A stretch of 64,000 nucleotides of DNA from NCBI GenBank assembly GCA_029061605.1, contig JAIDRT010000053.1:1-64000 (forward strand), given 5' to 3'. Position numbers and translations under genes: made by a program. Below are positions 52,599 to 61,715 of the stretch, piece by piece (positions within the stretch are counted from its first letter, which is position 1; every line of letters begins with the position of its first letter). Below the pieces are notes generated by a model. The model worked only from the letters and a program-made list of their open reading frames with translations, made no database searches and had not been told where the DNA came from. The DNA comes from Clostridia bacterium (GTDB taxonomy: Bacteria; Bacillota; Clostridia; Christensenellales; UBA3700).

Positions 52599-55118
52599 AT
52601 GGAAATTTCACTTAACGGACAATGGTCGTTGAAAATGGTCGGCAACGACAGAATCTATAAAGCAAACGTACCCGGCGACGTCTTTACTGACTTGCAGGCA
52701 AACGACGTAATCCACCACCCTCTCATAGGTCTCAACGAAGAACTCGTTCAGTGGGTAGGACGCGCAGATTGGGAATATTCAAGAACATTTCAAGTAGACA
52801 AACAAGCGCTTGAATACCAATACGTCGAACTCAATTGCCTTATGCTCGACACGTTGGCAGAAGTCTACGTCAACGGCAAACTCGTTGCAAACGTCAAGAA
52901 TATCAACAGACGATACGCTTGGAATATAAAAGAATTGATAAGCGAAGGGGAAAACTCCATAAAAATTATATTCCGCTCTCCCCTTTTGTATATTGCCAAC
53001 AAGCACAAAAAACACCGTCTGCCCAACAGTACGCTGGGAGAAGCCGGCTCTTGCCATATCCGCAAAAGTCCCTATCATTTTGGCTGGGATTGGGGTCCGC
53101 ACTTGCTTACCTGCGGCATATCGGGAGACTGCTTTGTCAATTGCTACAACGTGTGCAAAATTACCCGCTTGGATATAAAGCAGACGCACTCGGACAATTG
53201 CGTAGATATAGATCTGAAGACTTATTTGTCAAACCAAGTAGACGGATTAAAAGTAGAATATTCACTGTCGTTTGACGGACAGGAAGTATGCTCTGCGATT
53301 GGCGAAACTGCAACGCTCAAAGTGCAAAATCCGCGCATCTGGTGGTGCAACAATATGGGCGAGCAACCGCTATACGACCTTGACGTCAAGGTATATAAAG
53401 ACAATGAAATAGTTGCGCAAAAGTCGCAAAAGATAGGTTTGCGTACAATAACTCTTGACAAAGAACTCGACGATATAGGTCGCAACTTTTGTTTTTACGT
53501 CAACAGCAAAAAAATCTTTGCAAGAGGCGCCAATTGGATACCCGCAGACAGTTTTATCAACAACGTAAGCGACGAAAAACTCTACGATCTGCTCTATAAG
53601 GCAAAATCGTGCAATATGAATATGATAAGAGTCTGGGGCGGCGGATATTATGAAAGCGACAGATTCTATGATATGTGCGACAAACTTGGTCTGCTTGTGT
53701 GGCAGGATTTTAACTTCGCCTGCTCACCATATCCCTTTGACGACAAGGAGTTTTTGGACGAGGTACTAGCCGAAGTCGAAGACAACGTCCTTAGGCTCAA
53801 AAACCACGCTTGCCTGTGTCTTTGGGCGGGCAACAACGAGATAGAATCAATGTCTATGGCTTGGCTCAACAGAAGACAGGTAATAAAAGATTGCGGCGAA
53901 TTTTTCTACAAGACTTTGCCTGAATACCTTGCTCCCCTTGACGAAAACACTCCGTATTGGGCGTGCACTCCTTCAAGCGGAGAATATATGAAAAACATCA
54001 ACACCCCAGACAAAGGCGACACGCATCTGTGGCACGTATGGCACGGCTTGAGAAAACTTGAATACTATAAAGATATGCCCACTAGATTTTGTAGCGAATT
54101 TGGCATAGAATCTCTGCCCTCGCTCAACGCTATTGAGGAATTTTCTGACGGTCACGAATACACGAGCGTGCATTGCGCGCTTGCCAAAGCGCACCAAAAA
54201 TGTATAGGCGGCAACGGCAAAATCAAGTATTATATGCTCTCCAAATTCTGGACGCCCAAACGCTTTGAAGACACGGTATATCTATCCCAACTTACGCAAG
54301 CGCTTTGCATAAAAAACGCAACCGAAGGCTGGCGAATAAATCCCCGCTGTCACGGCGCACTGTACTGGCAGTATAACGACTGCTGGGGCGTAAATTCTTG
54401 GTCGGGTATGGACTATTACGGCAATATGAAAGCCTTGCAATATTGCGCAAGAAGATTCAATCAAAATACGCTGCTTGTATTCCAAAGACAGGATACGCTG
54501 ATGAACGTCTTGTTCGTCAACGACTGCAATACCCGCATTAAGACAAAAATCAAATGCGGAGTTATGACCTATGACGGCGAAATTTTAAGCGGTCTTGTCA
54601 ACACTGCTGAATTGGAAGAAAGTTCGGTAGGACAGGTGGCAAAACTCGACTTGCCGTCTATACTCAAAAAACGTAAAGAAAAGACCTGCTACGTATACGC
54701 AGTCGCTTACGACGAAGACGGCAATATAATGTGTCAAGAGACTCTGCCTCTTACCAACGAAAACAAAGTCAAACTCCCCAAAACTCAACTGACTTACCAA
54801 CTCTCCATATCTGACAACACCGTCAAAATGGATATAAAGTCTACGGATTACGCAAGGTTTGTGGAGATAAGGCTCAAGGGATATGCCACTATGCTCTCTG
54901 ACAATTATTTTGATATGTTGCCAAAACAAACCAAGAGCGTGACCTTTGAGTTGCCAAAGGGCGAAAATTTGGAGAGCATCAAAGAAAAGTTATCCATCCG
55001 CTCGCTTTGCGACATTGAGAGAAAGCACTCTGCTCTGCGCGATAAGATGGACAAGGGCGCAATCTTCTGGAATCCAATAAACCTTGCAAATTATATTGCA
55101 AGAACATTTGATAAGTAG
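52599..55118 (+). CDS. Beta-mannosidase, GH2
   Basis: An 839-residue family 2 glycoside hydrolase. The start MEISLNGQWSLKM and IHHPLIGLNEELVQWVGRAD are typical of beta-mannosidases, as is ESPYHFGWDWGPHLLTCG-like wording at about residue 155. The acid/base is E414 in LWAGNNEIE and the nucleophile E500 in FCSEFGIES. It removes terminal mannose in beta linkage, for instance from N-glycan cores or mannans. There is no signal peptide, so it acts inside the cell on imported oligosaccharides. GGAG lies eight bases before the ATG. Confidence 0.94.
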   Translation: MEISLNGQWSLKMVGNDRIYKANVPGDVFTDLQANDVIHHPLIGLNEELVQWVGRADWEYSRTFQVDKQALEYQYVELNCLMLDTLAEVYVNGKLVANVKNINRRYAWNIKELISEGENSIKIIFRSPLLYIANKHKKHRLPNSTLGEAGSCHIRKSPYHFGWDWGPHLLTCGISGDCFVNCYNVCKITRLDIKQTHSDNCVDIDLKTYLSNQVDGLKVEYSLSFDGQEVCSAIGETATLKVQNPRIWWCNNMGEQPLYDLDVKVYKDNEIVAQKSQKIGLRTITLDKELDDIGRNFCFYVNSKKIFARGANWIPADSFINNVSDEKLYDLLYKAKSCNMNMIRVWGGGYYESDRFYDMCDKLGLLVWQDFNFACSPYPFDDKEFLDEVLAEVEDNVLRLKNHACLCLWAGNNEIESMSMAWLNRRQVIKDCGEFFYKTLPEYLAPLDENTPYWACTPSSGEYMKNINTPDKGDTHLWHVWHGLRKLEYYKDMPTRFCSEFGIESLPSLNAIEEFSDGHEYTSVHCALAKAHQKCIGGNGKIKYYMLSKFWTPKRFEDTVYLSQLTQALCIKNATEGWRINPRCHGALYWQYNDCWGVNSWSGMDYYGNMKALQYCARRFNQNTLLVFQRQDTLMNVLFVNDCNTRIKTKIKCGVMTYDGEILSGLVNTAELEESSVGQVAKLDLPSILKKRKEKTCYVYAVAYDEDGNIMCQETLPLTNENKVKLPKTQLTYQLSISDNTVKMDIKSTDYARFVEIRLKGYATMLSDNYFDMLPKQTKSVTFELPKGENLESIKEKLSIRSLCDIERKHSALRDKMDKGAIFWNPINLANYIARTFDK

Positions 55119-55162
55119 TTTAATTATCGTCATTGACGCTCACACGATACGCTTTATATTTT

Positions 55163-55190
55163 TGTCACCTCGAGCATAGTCGAGATGACA
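55163..55190. repeat. Palindromic repeat element (TGTCACCTCGA type)
   Basis: TGTCACCTCGA, a six-base loop GCATAG, and TCGAGATGACA form an 11-bp stem with one mismatch in the 172-base gap between the mannosidase and ger genes. It looks like a dispersed extragenic palindrome. A T run does not follow directly, so it is not a standard terminator. Confidence 0.65.
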
Positions 55191-55290
55191 TTTAAAAAGT
55201 TATTGCGTAATTACAGGTTATGACGCACGCCCTCAAAGGATATCTATACTCTATATGTATAAATTTTGAAAATTTAGCAATAACCTAAAT

Positions 55291-56763
55291 ATGCTAAACT
55301 ACCAAGACGAATACAACAAAATAACTACAGAGTTCGGCGGAACGTGCGACTTGCGCAAAATCGAGTTGACGATTTGCGGAAAAAACGCCTGTTTCTTTTA
55401 TATTGACGGATATATAGATACTCTTCTCTTTGAGGACAATATTCTATCCCCTCTCAAAGACCTACAGGGCGATATGCAAGTCAACATAGATCTGCTCAAT
55501 CAGAACACGCAGATGACTACGCCGATTGAGGAATTGACAGACACAGCCAAAGCCATTGAAGACATTTCTGCCGGCGAAATAGTTTTACTAGCAGACGGCG
55601 CGCAAAACTTCTTTAAGTACAGCGAAAAGAAATATCAGTTGAGAGCCGTTGCAGAACCGCCTGTATCTACTGTGCTCAGAGGACCGCGAGAAGGCTTTAT
55701 AGAAGATCTCAAAACCAATATGTTTTTGATACGGCGCCGCCTTGCCACACCCAAGTTGACTTTTGAGATGCTCAGCGTGGGCAAGTATACGCAGACCAAA
55801 GTGGCGATAGGCTTTATTGACGGCGTAGCCGACCCTCAAATCGTCAACAGAATCAAAACGCAGATTGAGGGAATCAATATTGACGGCATAATCGAATCGT
55901 CATATATCGCAAGATATCTTGAAGAAAACAAGTTTTCGCTGTTTTCACACGTAGGCTCAAGCGAAAAGCCTGATACCGTGACGGCGAAAATGCTTGAAGG
56001 AAGAGTCGCCATATTGGTAGACGGCTCGCCTGCCGTCCTCACTCTTCCCTTCCTGATGTACGAAAACTTCCAAATGAGCGAAGACTATTATATCAAGAGT
56101 TATCGCGCTTCTTCCGTGCGTATAATCAGACTTTTTGCAGTGATTTTTTCTATTCTTATGCCAGGAATTTACGTGGCTCTGCAAGAACACCAATACCAAC
56201 TATTCCCTATCAAATATCTTGTGTCCGTATTAGGACAGATATCCAATATTCCGCTGTCTCCGACATTGGAAATGATTCTCGTGCTGGTGATATTTGAGAT
56301 ACTCAACGAGACGTCTATCCGTATGCCTAGATACGTCAGTATGGCTCTGTCTGTAGTGGGCGCAATCATTCTTGGAGAGGCGGCGGTGACAGCAGGACTA
56401 TTCTCCATCTCTTCAGTTATTATTGTTGCAATATCCACTGTCGGCGTATATTGCGTACCCGACGAAATCAACTCGTCAAGCATATTGAGATTTGCCTTTG
56501 TCGCCATAGGCGGCGTGCTGGGACTGGCAGGCATATTGCTTGGCGTGGCTGGGCTGTTGGCATACCTGTGTTCTATCAACAGTTATGGCGTGTCGTATAT
56601 GTCGCCGTTTGCTCCGTCGCTTATGCACGATTGGCAAGACGGACCTATCAAAGCCCAATTGCAGGAATTTGGCGAACGCCCATACTCCATTCCTACCAAC
56701 AACCGCACCCGCCAACGTACGCAAATAGCAGAAAACGAAGTAAACAACGACGCGAATCAATAG
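55291..56763 (+). CDS. Spore germination protein, GerA/GerAA family
   Basis: A 490-residue germinant receptor A subunit: a soluble N-terminal region (1-260) with FFYIDGYIDTLLFED, and a membrane region with about five segments. Family hallmarks are VLRGPREGFIEDLKTNMFLI followed by RRRL, GRVAILVDGSPAVLTLPFL and the C-terminal YSIPTNNRTR-type tail. With the B and C subunits it forms the receptor in the inner spore membrane that senses nutrients. No clear Shine-Dalgarno site or sigma-G promoter was seen upstream. The gene is eight bases before the B subunit gene. Confidence 0.93.
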   Translation: MLNYQDEYNKITTEFGGTCDLRKIELTICGKNACFFYIDGYIDTLLFEDNILSPLKDLQGDMQVNIDLLNQNTQMTTPIEELTDTAKAIEDISAGEIVLLADGAQNFFKYSEKKYQLRAVAEPPVSTVLRGPREGFIEDLKTNMFLIRRRLATPKLTFEMLSVGKYTQTKVAIGFIDGVADPQIVNRIKTQIEGINIDGIIESSYIARYLEENKFSLFSHVGSSEKPDTVTAKMLEGRVAILVDGSPAVLTLPFLMYENFQMSEDYYIKSYRASSVRIIRLFAVIFSILMPGIYVALQEHQYQLFPIKYLVSVLGQISNIPLSPTLEMILVLVIFEILNETSIRMPRYVSMALSVVGAIILGEAAVTAGLFSISSVIIVAISTVGVYCVPDEINSSSILRFAFVAIGGVLGLAGILLGVAGLLAYLCSINSYGVSYMSPFAPSLMHDWQDGPIKAQLQEFGERPYSIPTNNRTRQRTQIAENEVNNDANQ

Positions 56764-56770
56764 GTGATCT

Positions 56771-57919
56771 ATGGAAACTATTCAAAAAAACAAAATTTAC
56801 GAAGAGCAATTTTTACTGTTGGCATTTATATCCATAGTCACTTTTAAGATAGTTATGTTGCCGCAGTATCTCGTCTCAACAGCGTCAAACAACAGTTATA
56901 TGGTGATGTTTTTTATGGTAGCGATAGAAGTAATGATGCTTACCGTCGTATACGGCATTGCCAAAAACGGCTCTATTCTTGAGCAAGACATACCCAAATG
57001 GCTCAAGGGTGCGCTGGCAATATTGGTATTCGTATCGTCTATCATAAAATGTACGGTGCGCGGGAGCGAAGGTATTGCGTATATATCCACTTCGCTTTAC
57101 GCCAACGTCAGTTGGGCATTTATCACGCTTGCCTTGGTGATGGCTTGTATCTATATCGCCCAAAAAGGCGGAAAGGTTTTGGCAAGATCTGCGCAGATAT
57201 TCTTTTGGATAATCGCATTTGCAGTTGCGTTCTTTATGATATTTTCCCAAATAAATCTTGATCCGCTCAACCTTAAGCCTTTCAAAATTTCAGGCGACTT
57301 GGCTATTGCCGGCGATAAATATTTGATGTGGTTTGGCGACTTTACTCCACTGCTGTTCGTCACAGTCGTGCCGTCAAAAAACCACGGCAAAAAACGCCTT
57401 GCAATATGGACTGCGCTGGCAGTCTTGTGCGTCTTCCTATTTACCGTAGGACTGCTGCTCATATTCATCTGCACTTTTGGTAACGCAGGCGAATTGATGG
57501 GCAACGCCTTTCTCAACGTTTCCTCTCTCAATAAGATATTCTTTATGATAGGCTCTGCCGACTTGCCTACTGTGTTGAGTTGGCTCGTGATGTATATCGT
57601 CAAGTTTTCGCTTCTGCTCTATGCAATGACGAGTTGCGCCAAATTCTTCTTTGGAGACAAAGTCATAGTCTCGCTGATTTGCGGAGCAATCGTCTACTGC
57701 ATAATATGCTTTGGCATAGGCAATCTAAACACCAACTATACTCTCGCCACAAGTTGGCTGAGATACCTTATGGTTTCCATTGAATTTGCAGTGGTAGTAG
57801 CGGCGTATATCGCAATGCGCGTAAGCCAAAGTAAAAAACAAAAACAACAAAATACTCAGTCGGAAAACTTGGCTCAGCCAAGCGCAACTCAAGCCGATAA
57901 AGCGCAAGGAGAGATATGA
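56771..57919 (+). CDS. Spore germination permease, GerB/GerAB family
   Basis: A 382-residue integral membrane protein with about ten segments, the B subunit of the germinant receptor, related to amino-acid permeases of the APC superfamily. It starts KIYEEQFLLLAFISIVTFKI and ends in a Gln- and Ser-rich cytosolic tail. It is thought to bind the germinant. It overlaps the C subunit gene by 4 bases. Confidence 0.93.
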   Translation: METIQKNKIYEEQFLLLAFISIVTFKIVMLPQYLVSTASNNSYMVMFFMVAIEVMMLTVVYGIAKNGSILEQDIPKWLKGALAILVFVSSIIKCTVRGSEGIAYISTSLYANVSWAFITLALVMACIYIAQKGGKVLARSAQIFFWIIAFAVAFFMIFSQINLDPLNLKPFKISGDLAIAGDKYLMWFGDFTPLLFVTVVPSKNHGKKRLAIWTALAVLCVFLFTVGLLLIFICTFGNAGELMGNAFLNVSSLNKIFFMIGSADLPTVLSWLVMYIVKFSLLLYAMTSCAKFFFGDKVIVSLICGAIVYCIICFGIGNLNTNYTLATSWLRYLMVSIEFAVVVAAYIAMRVSQSKKQKQQNTQSENLAQPSATQADKAQGEI

Positions 57920-58971
57920 AAAAACCTAAGATTGTCAATAAAAAATGGCTGGTAATAGTTATCATAATAGTATTTCTCGTGGTCTTCTCTCTCTTGGAAG
58001 AACAAAAGAACGTAAGCGCAAGATCTATAGTGCTTGCTATGTCGATAGACCTAATAGACGACGAATACGAAGTGGGTATTCAATTGCTGAGAACAGACCT
58101 AAAGGACAAGCAAGAATTTATCACTTACTCAACCACTGGGGCGCACTTGACGGAAATATTGGAAAAACTCTCTCACGATTCGGGAGGCTCCGTATCTCTT
58201 TGTCACACTATGGTGCTTATCCTTGGTCAAGACTTGTTGACAAAAGATCAGGACAGAGCAATGAGATTCTTTATCGAGAACGAAGAGTTGTGCAACAATA
58301 CTATGATCGTGGCAAGCAAAGATTCCCCAATGGAAGCGCTCTCCGTAAAACTCTCCAACGGACAGGGCGGCGGCTATTATCTTGGCGGAATGTTGCGTAA
58401 TATAGTGACTGATCTTGGCGTAATACCCATTACCATAAAAGACTATATCAAGAATAGATACCGCATAGGAAATTGCGTATATCTCCCCTGCGTTAGCGTA
58501 GAAAAAACCGGCGAAACGACTTTTCTAAGTGTGAAAGAAAGTTTTATTACAGACGGATACAACTACTCCATACTTTCAGAAAGCGCAACTAAGGGATTGA
58601 GCCTAACCCTCAACAAACTCAAAAGCGGCGAATTGTCATACAACCTCGACAACAAAATGGGGCAAGTAGATATAGTCAAGTCAAGCGCTGACATAAAGGT
58701 CGAAAAAGACACGGCAAATATCAAAATCAAAGCCAAACTCAACGACAGAGCATACGTGCCTGAAAATATCGACGAAGAAAGAAGCGTGGAAGAATTGCAA
58801 AAAAACATCAAGGCTTATGTTGAAGAATGTTTTACCGCCTGCCAAGAAAAAGGACTTGATATATTCTATCTTGGACAACACGCATACGCGCAAGGCAAAG
58901 ACTTCTATCAACAAAATGACTTCCTTGAGAATATGAAATTGAAAATCGAGGTAAACATCACTATGAAATAG
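57916..58971 (+). CDS. Spore germination protein, GerC/GerAC family, without lipobox
   Basis: A 351-residue Ger(x)C family protein: KNVSARSIVLAMSIDLIDDE, YSTTGAHLTEILEKLSHDS and the C-terminal AKLNDRAYVPENIDE and GLDIFYLGQHAYAQG region. GerC proteins are normally lipoproteins, but here the N-terminal hydrophobic segment (WLVIVIIIVFLVVFSLLEE) has no cysteine, so the protein is probably held by an uncleaved membrane anchor. Last gene of the ger operon. Confidence 0.92.
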   Translation: MKKPKIVNKKWLVIVIIIVFLVVFSLLEEQKNVSARSIVLAMSIDLIDDEYEVGIQLLRTDLKDKQEFITYSTTGAHLTEILEKLSHDSGGSVSLCHTMVLILGQDLLTKDQDRAMRFFIENEELCNNTMIVASKDSPMEALSVKLSNGQGGGYYLGGMLRNIVTDLGVIPITIKDYIKNRYRIGNCVYLPCVSVEKTGETTFLSVKESFITDGYNYSILSESATKGLSLTLNKLKSGELSYNLDNKMGQVDIVKSSADIKVEKDTANIKIKAKLNDRAYVPENIDEERSVEELQKNIKAYVEECFTACQEKGLDIFYLGQHAYAQGKDFYQQNDFLENMKLKIEVNITMK

Positions 58972-58973
58972 TG

Positions 58974-59042
58974 GTTCGGCTCAAAGAGAGGCTAGGTAAA
59001 TCTAAAATGCATCTTTTCTGCCCATCTCTCTTTTCTCCGAAC
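58974..59042. other. Long interrupted hairpin after the ger operon
   Basis: GTTCGG at 58974-58979 pairs with CCGAAC at 59037-59042, and AAAGAGAG at 58983-58990 with CTCTCTTT at 59026-59033, with three unpaired bases on each side between the stems. The loop is 35 bases. It directly follows the gerC stop codon. It may protect the 3' end of the mRNA or be part of a repeat. Confidence 0.4.
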
Positions 59043-59095
59043 TAAAGCAAAACGCTAAAAAAATACGCACTTTAAATTTTGATAATATCCTTAAC

Positions 59096-59129
59096 TAAAA
59101 TAAGTGGACACTTAGGTCCGCTTATTTTA
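59096..59129. terminator. Bidirectional terminator between gerC and the esterase gene
   Basis: TAAAATAAG-T-GGAC pairs with GTCC-G-CTTATTTTA in a 14-bp stem with a six-base loop, in the 225-base gap between convergent genes. The stem's own A and T runs suit termination in both directions. Confidence 0.75.
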
Positions 59130-59196
59130 ATGCCTCTGATTATACTGCAAGCAATATAACTTTACTGCAGGCAAAACATAACTTCAATAATTAGTG

Positions 59197-60201
59197 CTAA
59201 ACTATTGACCCGTCCTCTTCCCCTCTGACCATCTGCATAAGGTATTTTTTTGCCTCTACGTACATACCTTGCGACTCGGCGGATTTATAAAACAGATGAA
59301 AACAGTGCAATCCTGGAAAAGAGCCGCAATAAGTGACGTAGGCTTTGCCAAGTTCGTCAAGTTTTTTTATCAACGCCAAGTGATGTTTGCCAACGAATAT
59401 ATCATTCTTTCCGTATGAAATAAAAACTTTTTTGGGAAAATCTCCATCAATCCAAGGTATCGTATAGAGCATATCTTTATATTCATACTCGTCTATAAGT
59501 TCCAATTCCTTGCCGGTCATATCTTGGATAATATCAACAGCCATAGGATTTTTATAAAAGTCGTCAAAATCAAATGCACCGCAGTTGAGAATCGCGCCTT
59601 TGATTTTAAATCCGATAGGCTCAACTCCTAATCTTGCAAGAAATTCTTTGTTGTGAAGTACTGCGCTCACTTGACAGGCGATCTGTCCGCCCGCAGAATC
59701 CCCCATAATGAACACGTTGTCAAGATCAAGTTTGTACTCTTGAGCGTTGTTTTCAAGCCAGCGAAGAGCCAAAAATATATGTCTGAGCGACTGATGAAAT
59801 CTATACTTTGGACTCAATCCGTAATTGAGATTTATCACACAAGTCCCCATATCGGCAAATATCCTGCCTTGAGCAACTCTCCACCTCTTGTCCCCTGTGA
59901 CCCAACCGCCGCCGTGCACGTTGACGATAACAGGCAATTTGACGTCGGCTACCAATTCTGGCATAAATAAATCTAAATTGCATATATCTGCCTCGGCAGG
60001 ACAGTATACAACGTCTGTGATCTCGTGGATCTTATTACTGCTCTTATAGTTGTTTGTAATAAAACTTTTGACGTTGTCGTCAATGTCAAAAACGAGTTTG
60101 GCAAGTTTGGACGTGCTTATCTTTATCTTCTTTTGCTTTTGCTTCGCCTGCCTATGCTCTTTGCGTTCTTCTTTGTGTTGTTCTCTCTCTTCTTTTGACA
60201 T
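59197..60201 (-). CDS. Alpha/beta hydrolase, esterase of the HSL type
   Basis: A 334-residue alpha/beta hydrolase with the oxyanion motif VNVHGGGWVTGDKRW and the nucleophile motif FIMGDSAGGQIA, which together mark the hormone-sensitive-lipase family of carboxylesterases. The C-terminal HCFHLFY supplies the likely catalytic histidine. The first 25 residues are very rich in Lys, Glu and Gln. GAGG lies before the ATG. It follows nagA by 19 bases on the same strand, so it may remove acetyl groups from sugars taken up with amino sugars (inference). Confidence 0.88.
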   Translation of the reverse strand: MSKEEREQHKEERKEHRQAKQKQKKIKISTSKLAKLVFDIDDNVKSFITNNYKSSNKIHEITDVVYCPAEADICNLDLFMPELVADVKLPVIVNVHGGGWVTGDKRWRVAQGRIFADMGTCVINLNYGLSPKYRFHQSLRHIFLALRWLENNAQEYKLDLDNVFIMGDSAGGQIACQVSAVLHNKEFLARLGVEPIGFKIKGAILNCGAFDFDDFYKNPMAVDIIQDMTGKELELIDEYEYKDMLYTIPWIDGDFPKKVFISYGKNDIFVGKHHLALIKKLDELGKAYVTYCGSFPGLHCFHLFYKSAESQGMYVEAKKYLMQMVRGEEDGSIV

Positions 60202-60220
60202 TTTCTACCTCAAATACCTA

Positions 60221-61387
60221 CTAAATATTGTCTTTTAGCGACTGTCTGTCTACCAAAACTCCGCCAAGCAAAGTCGCGGATATAGATAGATCGTCGTTGA
60301 GTATATTGACATCGCCAAGTTTCCCGACCGCTATATCTCCTAGATCGTCTCTCTTCAGCAATCTGGCAGGAGTCTTCGTGCACATATCTATACAGTCTTC
60401 AAGCGGTATTCCTATTCCATACAGATTAGCAACCATTTTTCCCACAGGCGTGACGGATCCGGCGTATGTGTTGAGATCAGGCAATATAGCCACGCCGTCG
60501 TCTATTCTTATTTTCTGCGCGCTCTGTCCGCTGCCAAGATAATAATCCCCCTTTGGCATACCCGATACGCTCAACGAGTCGGATACTAGGCAAATGCCCT
60601 CTGCGCCTTTGAGTTTGTAGATCATTTTGAAAAGCGTATTTGGTACGTGCCTGTCGTCTGCAATAACTTCAGCGACAATTCTGTCGTCAATGAGCCCTAC
60701 TTCCGTCAGTCCAAGATGCTTTTTGGGAGTAATTCGCCTTGACGGACGCGACGTGCAATTATACATATGTGTTACGCTATTGGCTCCTCTATCGGCGCAC
60801 GCGTAAATCTCGTCGTCAATACTGTCATCGTGTCCCATAGATACCTGAATACCTCTTTTGGTCGCCTCAGCGCAAAATTCCTGAGCGCCGTCTAGATTGG
60901 GCGCCAACGTAACTCTTTTGACCATATCAATATTCTTCCAAACAAACGAACCGTCTTTGCTTGGCGGTATGAGCAATTGCGGCGGATGCGCGCCCGCGCT
61001 CTTTTGCGCAAGATAAGGCCCCTCAAGATGTACTCCCAATATTCTCGAATACTTATTGTCATACTTTCTGATATTGTCGACGGCTTTGTCTATATCTTCT
61101 GGCGAAGCAGTCATAGTCGTAGGCACAAAGGACGTAGATCCTGTATAAAGATGGTATCGGCAAATCATATCTATAGCCTCTTTGCTGGCGTCCATACAAT
61201 CCTTACCCCAGCCGCCGTGCGTATGAATATCTATATAACCCGCAACGCATCTCTTTCCCTTGGCGTCTATCACTTCGCCTTTTATTTCATCTCCTATGGA
61301 GACTATGACGCCGTCTTCTATCACGACATTGGCATCTATAAATTTGCCTTGACTATACACATTTGCATTCTTTACGGTAACAGTCAT
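60221..61387 (-). CDS. nagA: N-acetylglucosamine-6-phosphate deacetylase
   Basis: A 388-residue amidohydrolase that deacetylates GlcNAc 6-phosphate. The metal-binding site IDIHTHGGWGKDCMD, the segment VHLEGPYLAQKSAGAHPP, VSMGHDDS and VTHMYNCTSRPSRR, and the catalytic aspartate in LVSDSLSVSG are all in place. GGAG lies about ten bases before the ATG. Together with GH20 and the kinase-like gene near the right edge it supports use of N-acetylated sugars. Confidence 0.95.
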   Translation of the reverse strand: MTVTVKNANVYSQGKFIDANVVIEDGVIVSIGDEIKGEVIDAKGKRCVAGYIDIHTHGGWGKDCMDASKEAIDMICRYHLYTGSTSFVPTTMTASPEDIDKAVDNIRKYDNKYSRILGVHLEGPYLAQKSAGAHPPQLLIPPSKDGSFVWKNIDMVKRVTLAPNLDGAQEFCAEATKRGIQVSMGHDDSIDDEIYACADRGANSVTHMYNCTSRPSRRITPKKHLGLTEVGLIDDRIVAEVIADDRHVPNTLFKMIYKLKGAEGICLVSDSLSVSGMPKGDYYLGSGQSAQKIRIDDGVAILPDLNTYAGSVTPVGKMVANLYGIGIPLEDCIDMCTKTPARLLKRDDLGDIAVGKLGDVNILNDDLSISATLLGGVLVDRQSLKDNI

Positions 61388-61485
61388 TTTTTGTCATCTC
61401 CTACAAAATCTTAACCAAGCGTAATTTTATCAAGCCGTTTAGCGTAGGCTGAAATATCGCCAAGTCGCTTTTCGCTGATATTTTA

Positions 61486-61514
61486 ATTATATTGCTTTTA
61501 AATATTTATGTCAA
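61486..61514 (-). promoter_or_regulatory. Consensus sigma-A promoter of nagA
   Basis: A perfect TTGACA, 17 bases, TATAAT on the minus strand. The expected mRNA leader is about 90 bases long, with room for control of translation or attenuation. Confidence 0.85.
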
Positions 61515-61655
61515 TATTTTGGCAAATTATTAGTTTTGAAGAATATTTTGCCGTCAGCACGGCAAGAGAATTTAAGAAATCTAAAATTATTAACCAAGTG
61601 AAATAATAATATCCCCAAATTGACGAGAATATTTAAATAAAAATGAAAATCCCTC

Positions 61656-61684
61656 TTTACAAAACGAAAATAATATAATATAAT
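61656..61684 (+). promoter_or_regulatory. Promoter of the 61716 lipoprotein gene
   Basis: TTTACA, 17 bases, TATAAT, about 32 bases before the start codon. Confidence 0.75.
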
Positions 61685-61715
61685 AAAAAAGTACAAAAAA
61701 ATAAAGAGGTGAATT

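Larger units (their letters stand above)
61388..61715. other. Intergenic region with two divergent promoters
   Basis: The 328 bases between nagA and the lipoprotein gene hold the nagA promoter, the lipoprotein promoter and a small 7-bp stem (TTGCCGT/ACGGCAA at 61548-61565) without a T run. A 91-codon minus-strand frame here overlaps the lipoprotein start and is not credible. Confidence 0.7.
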
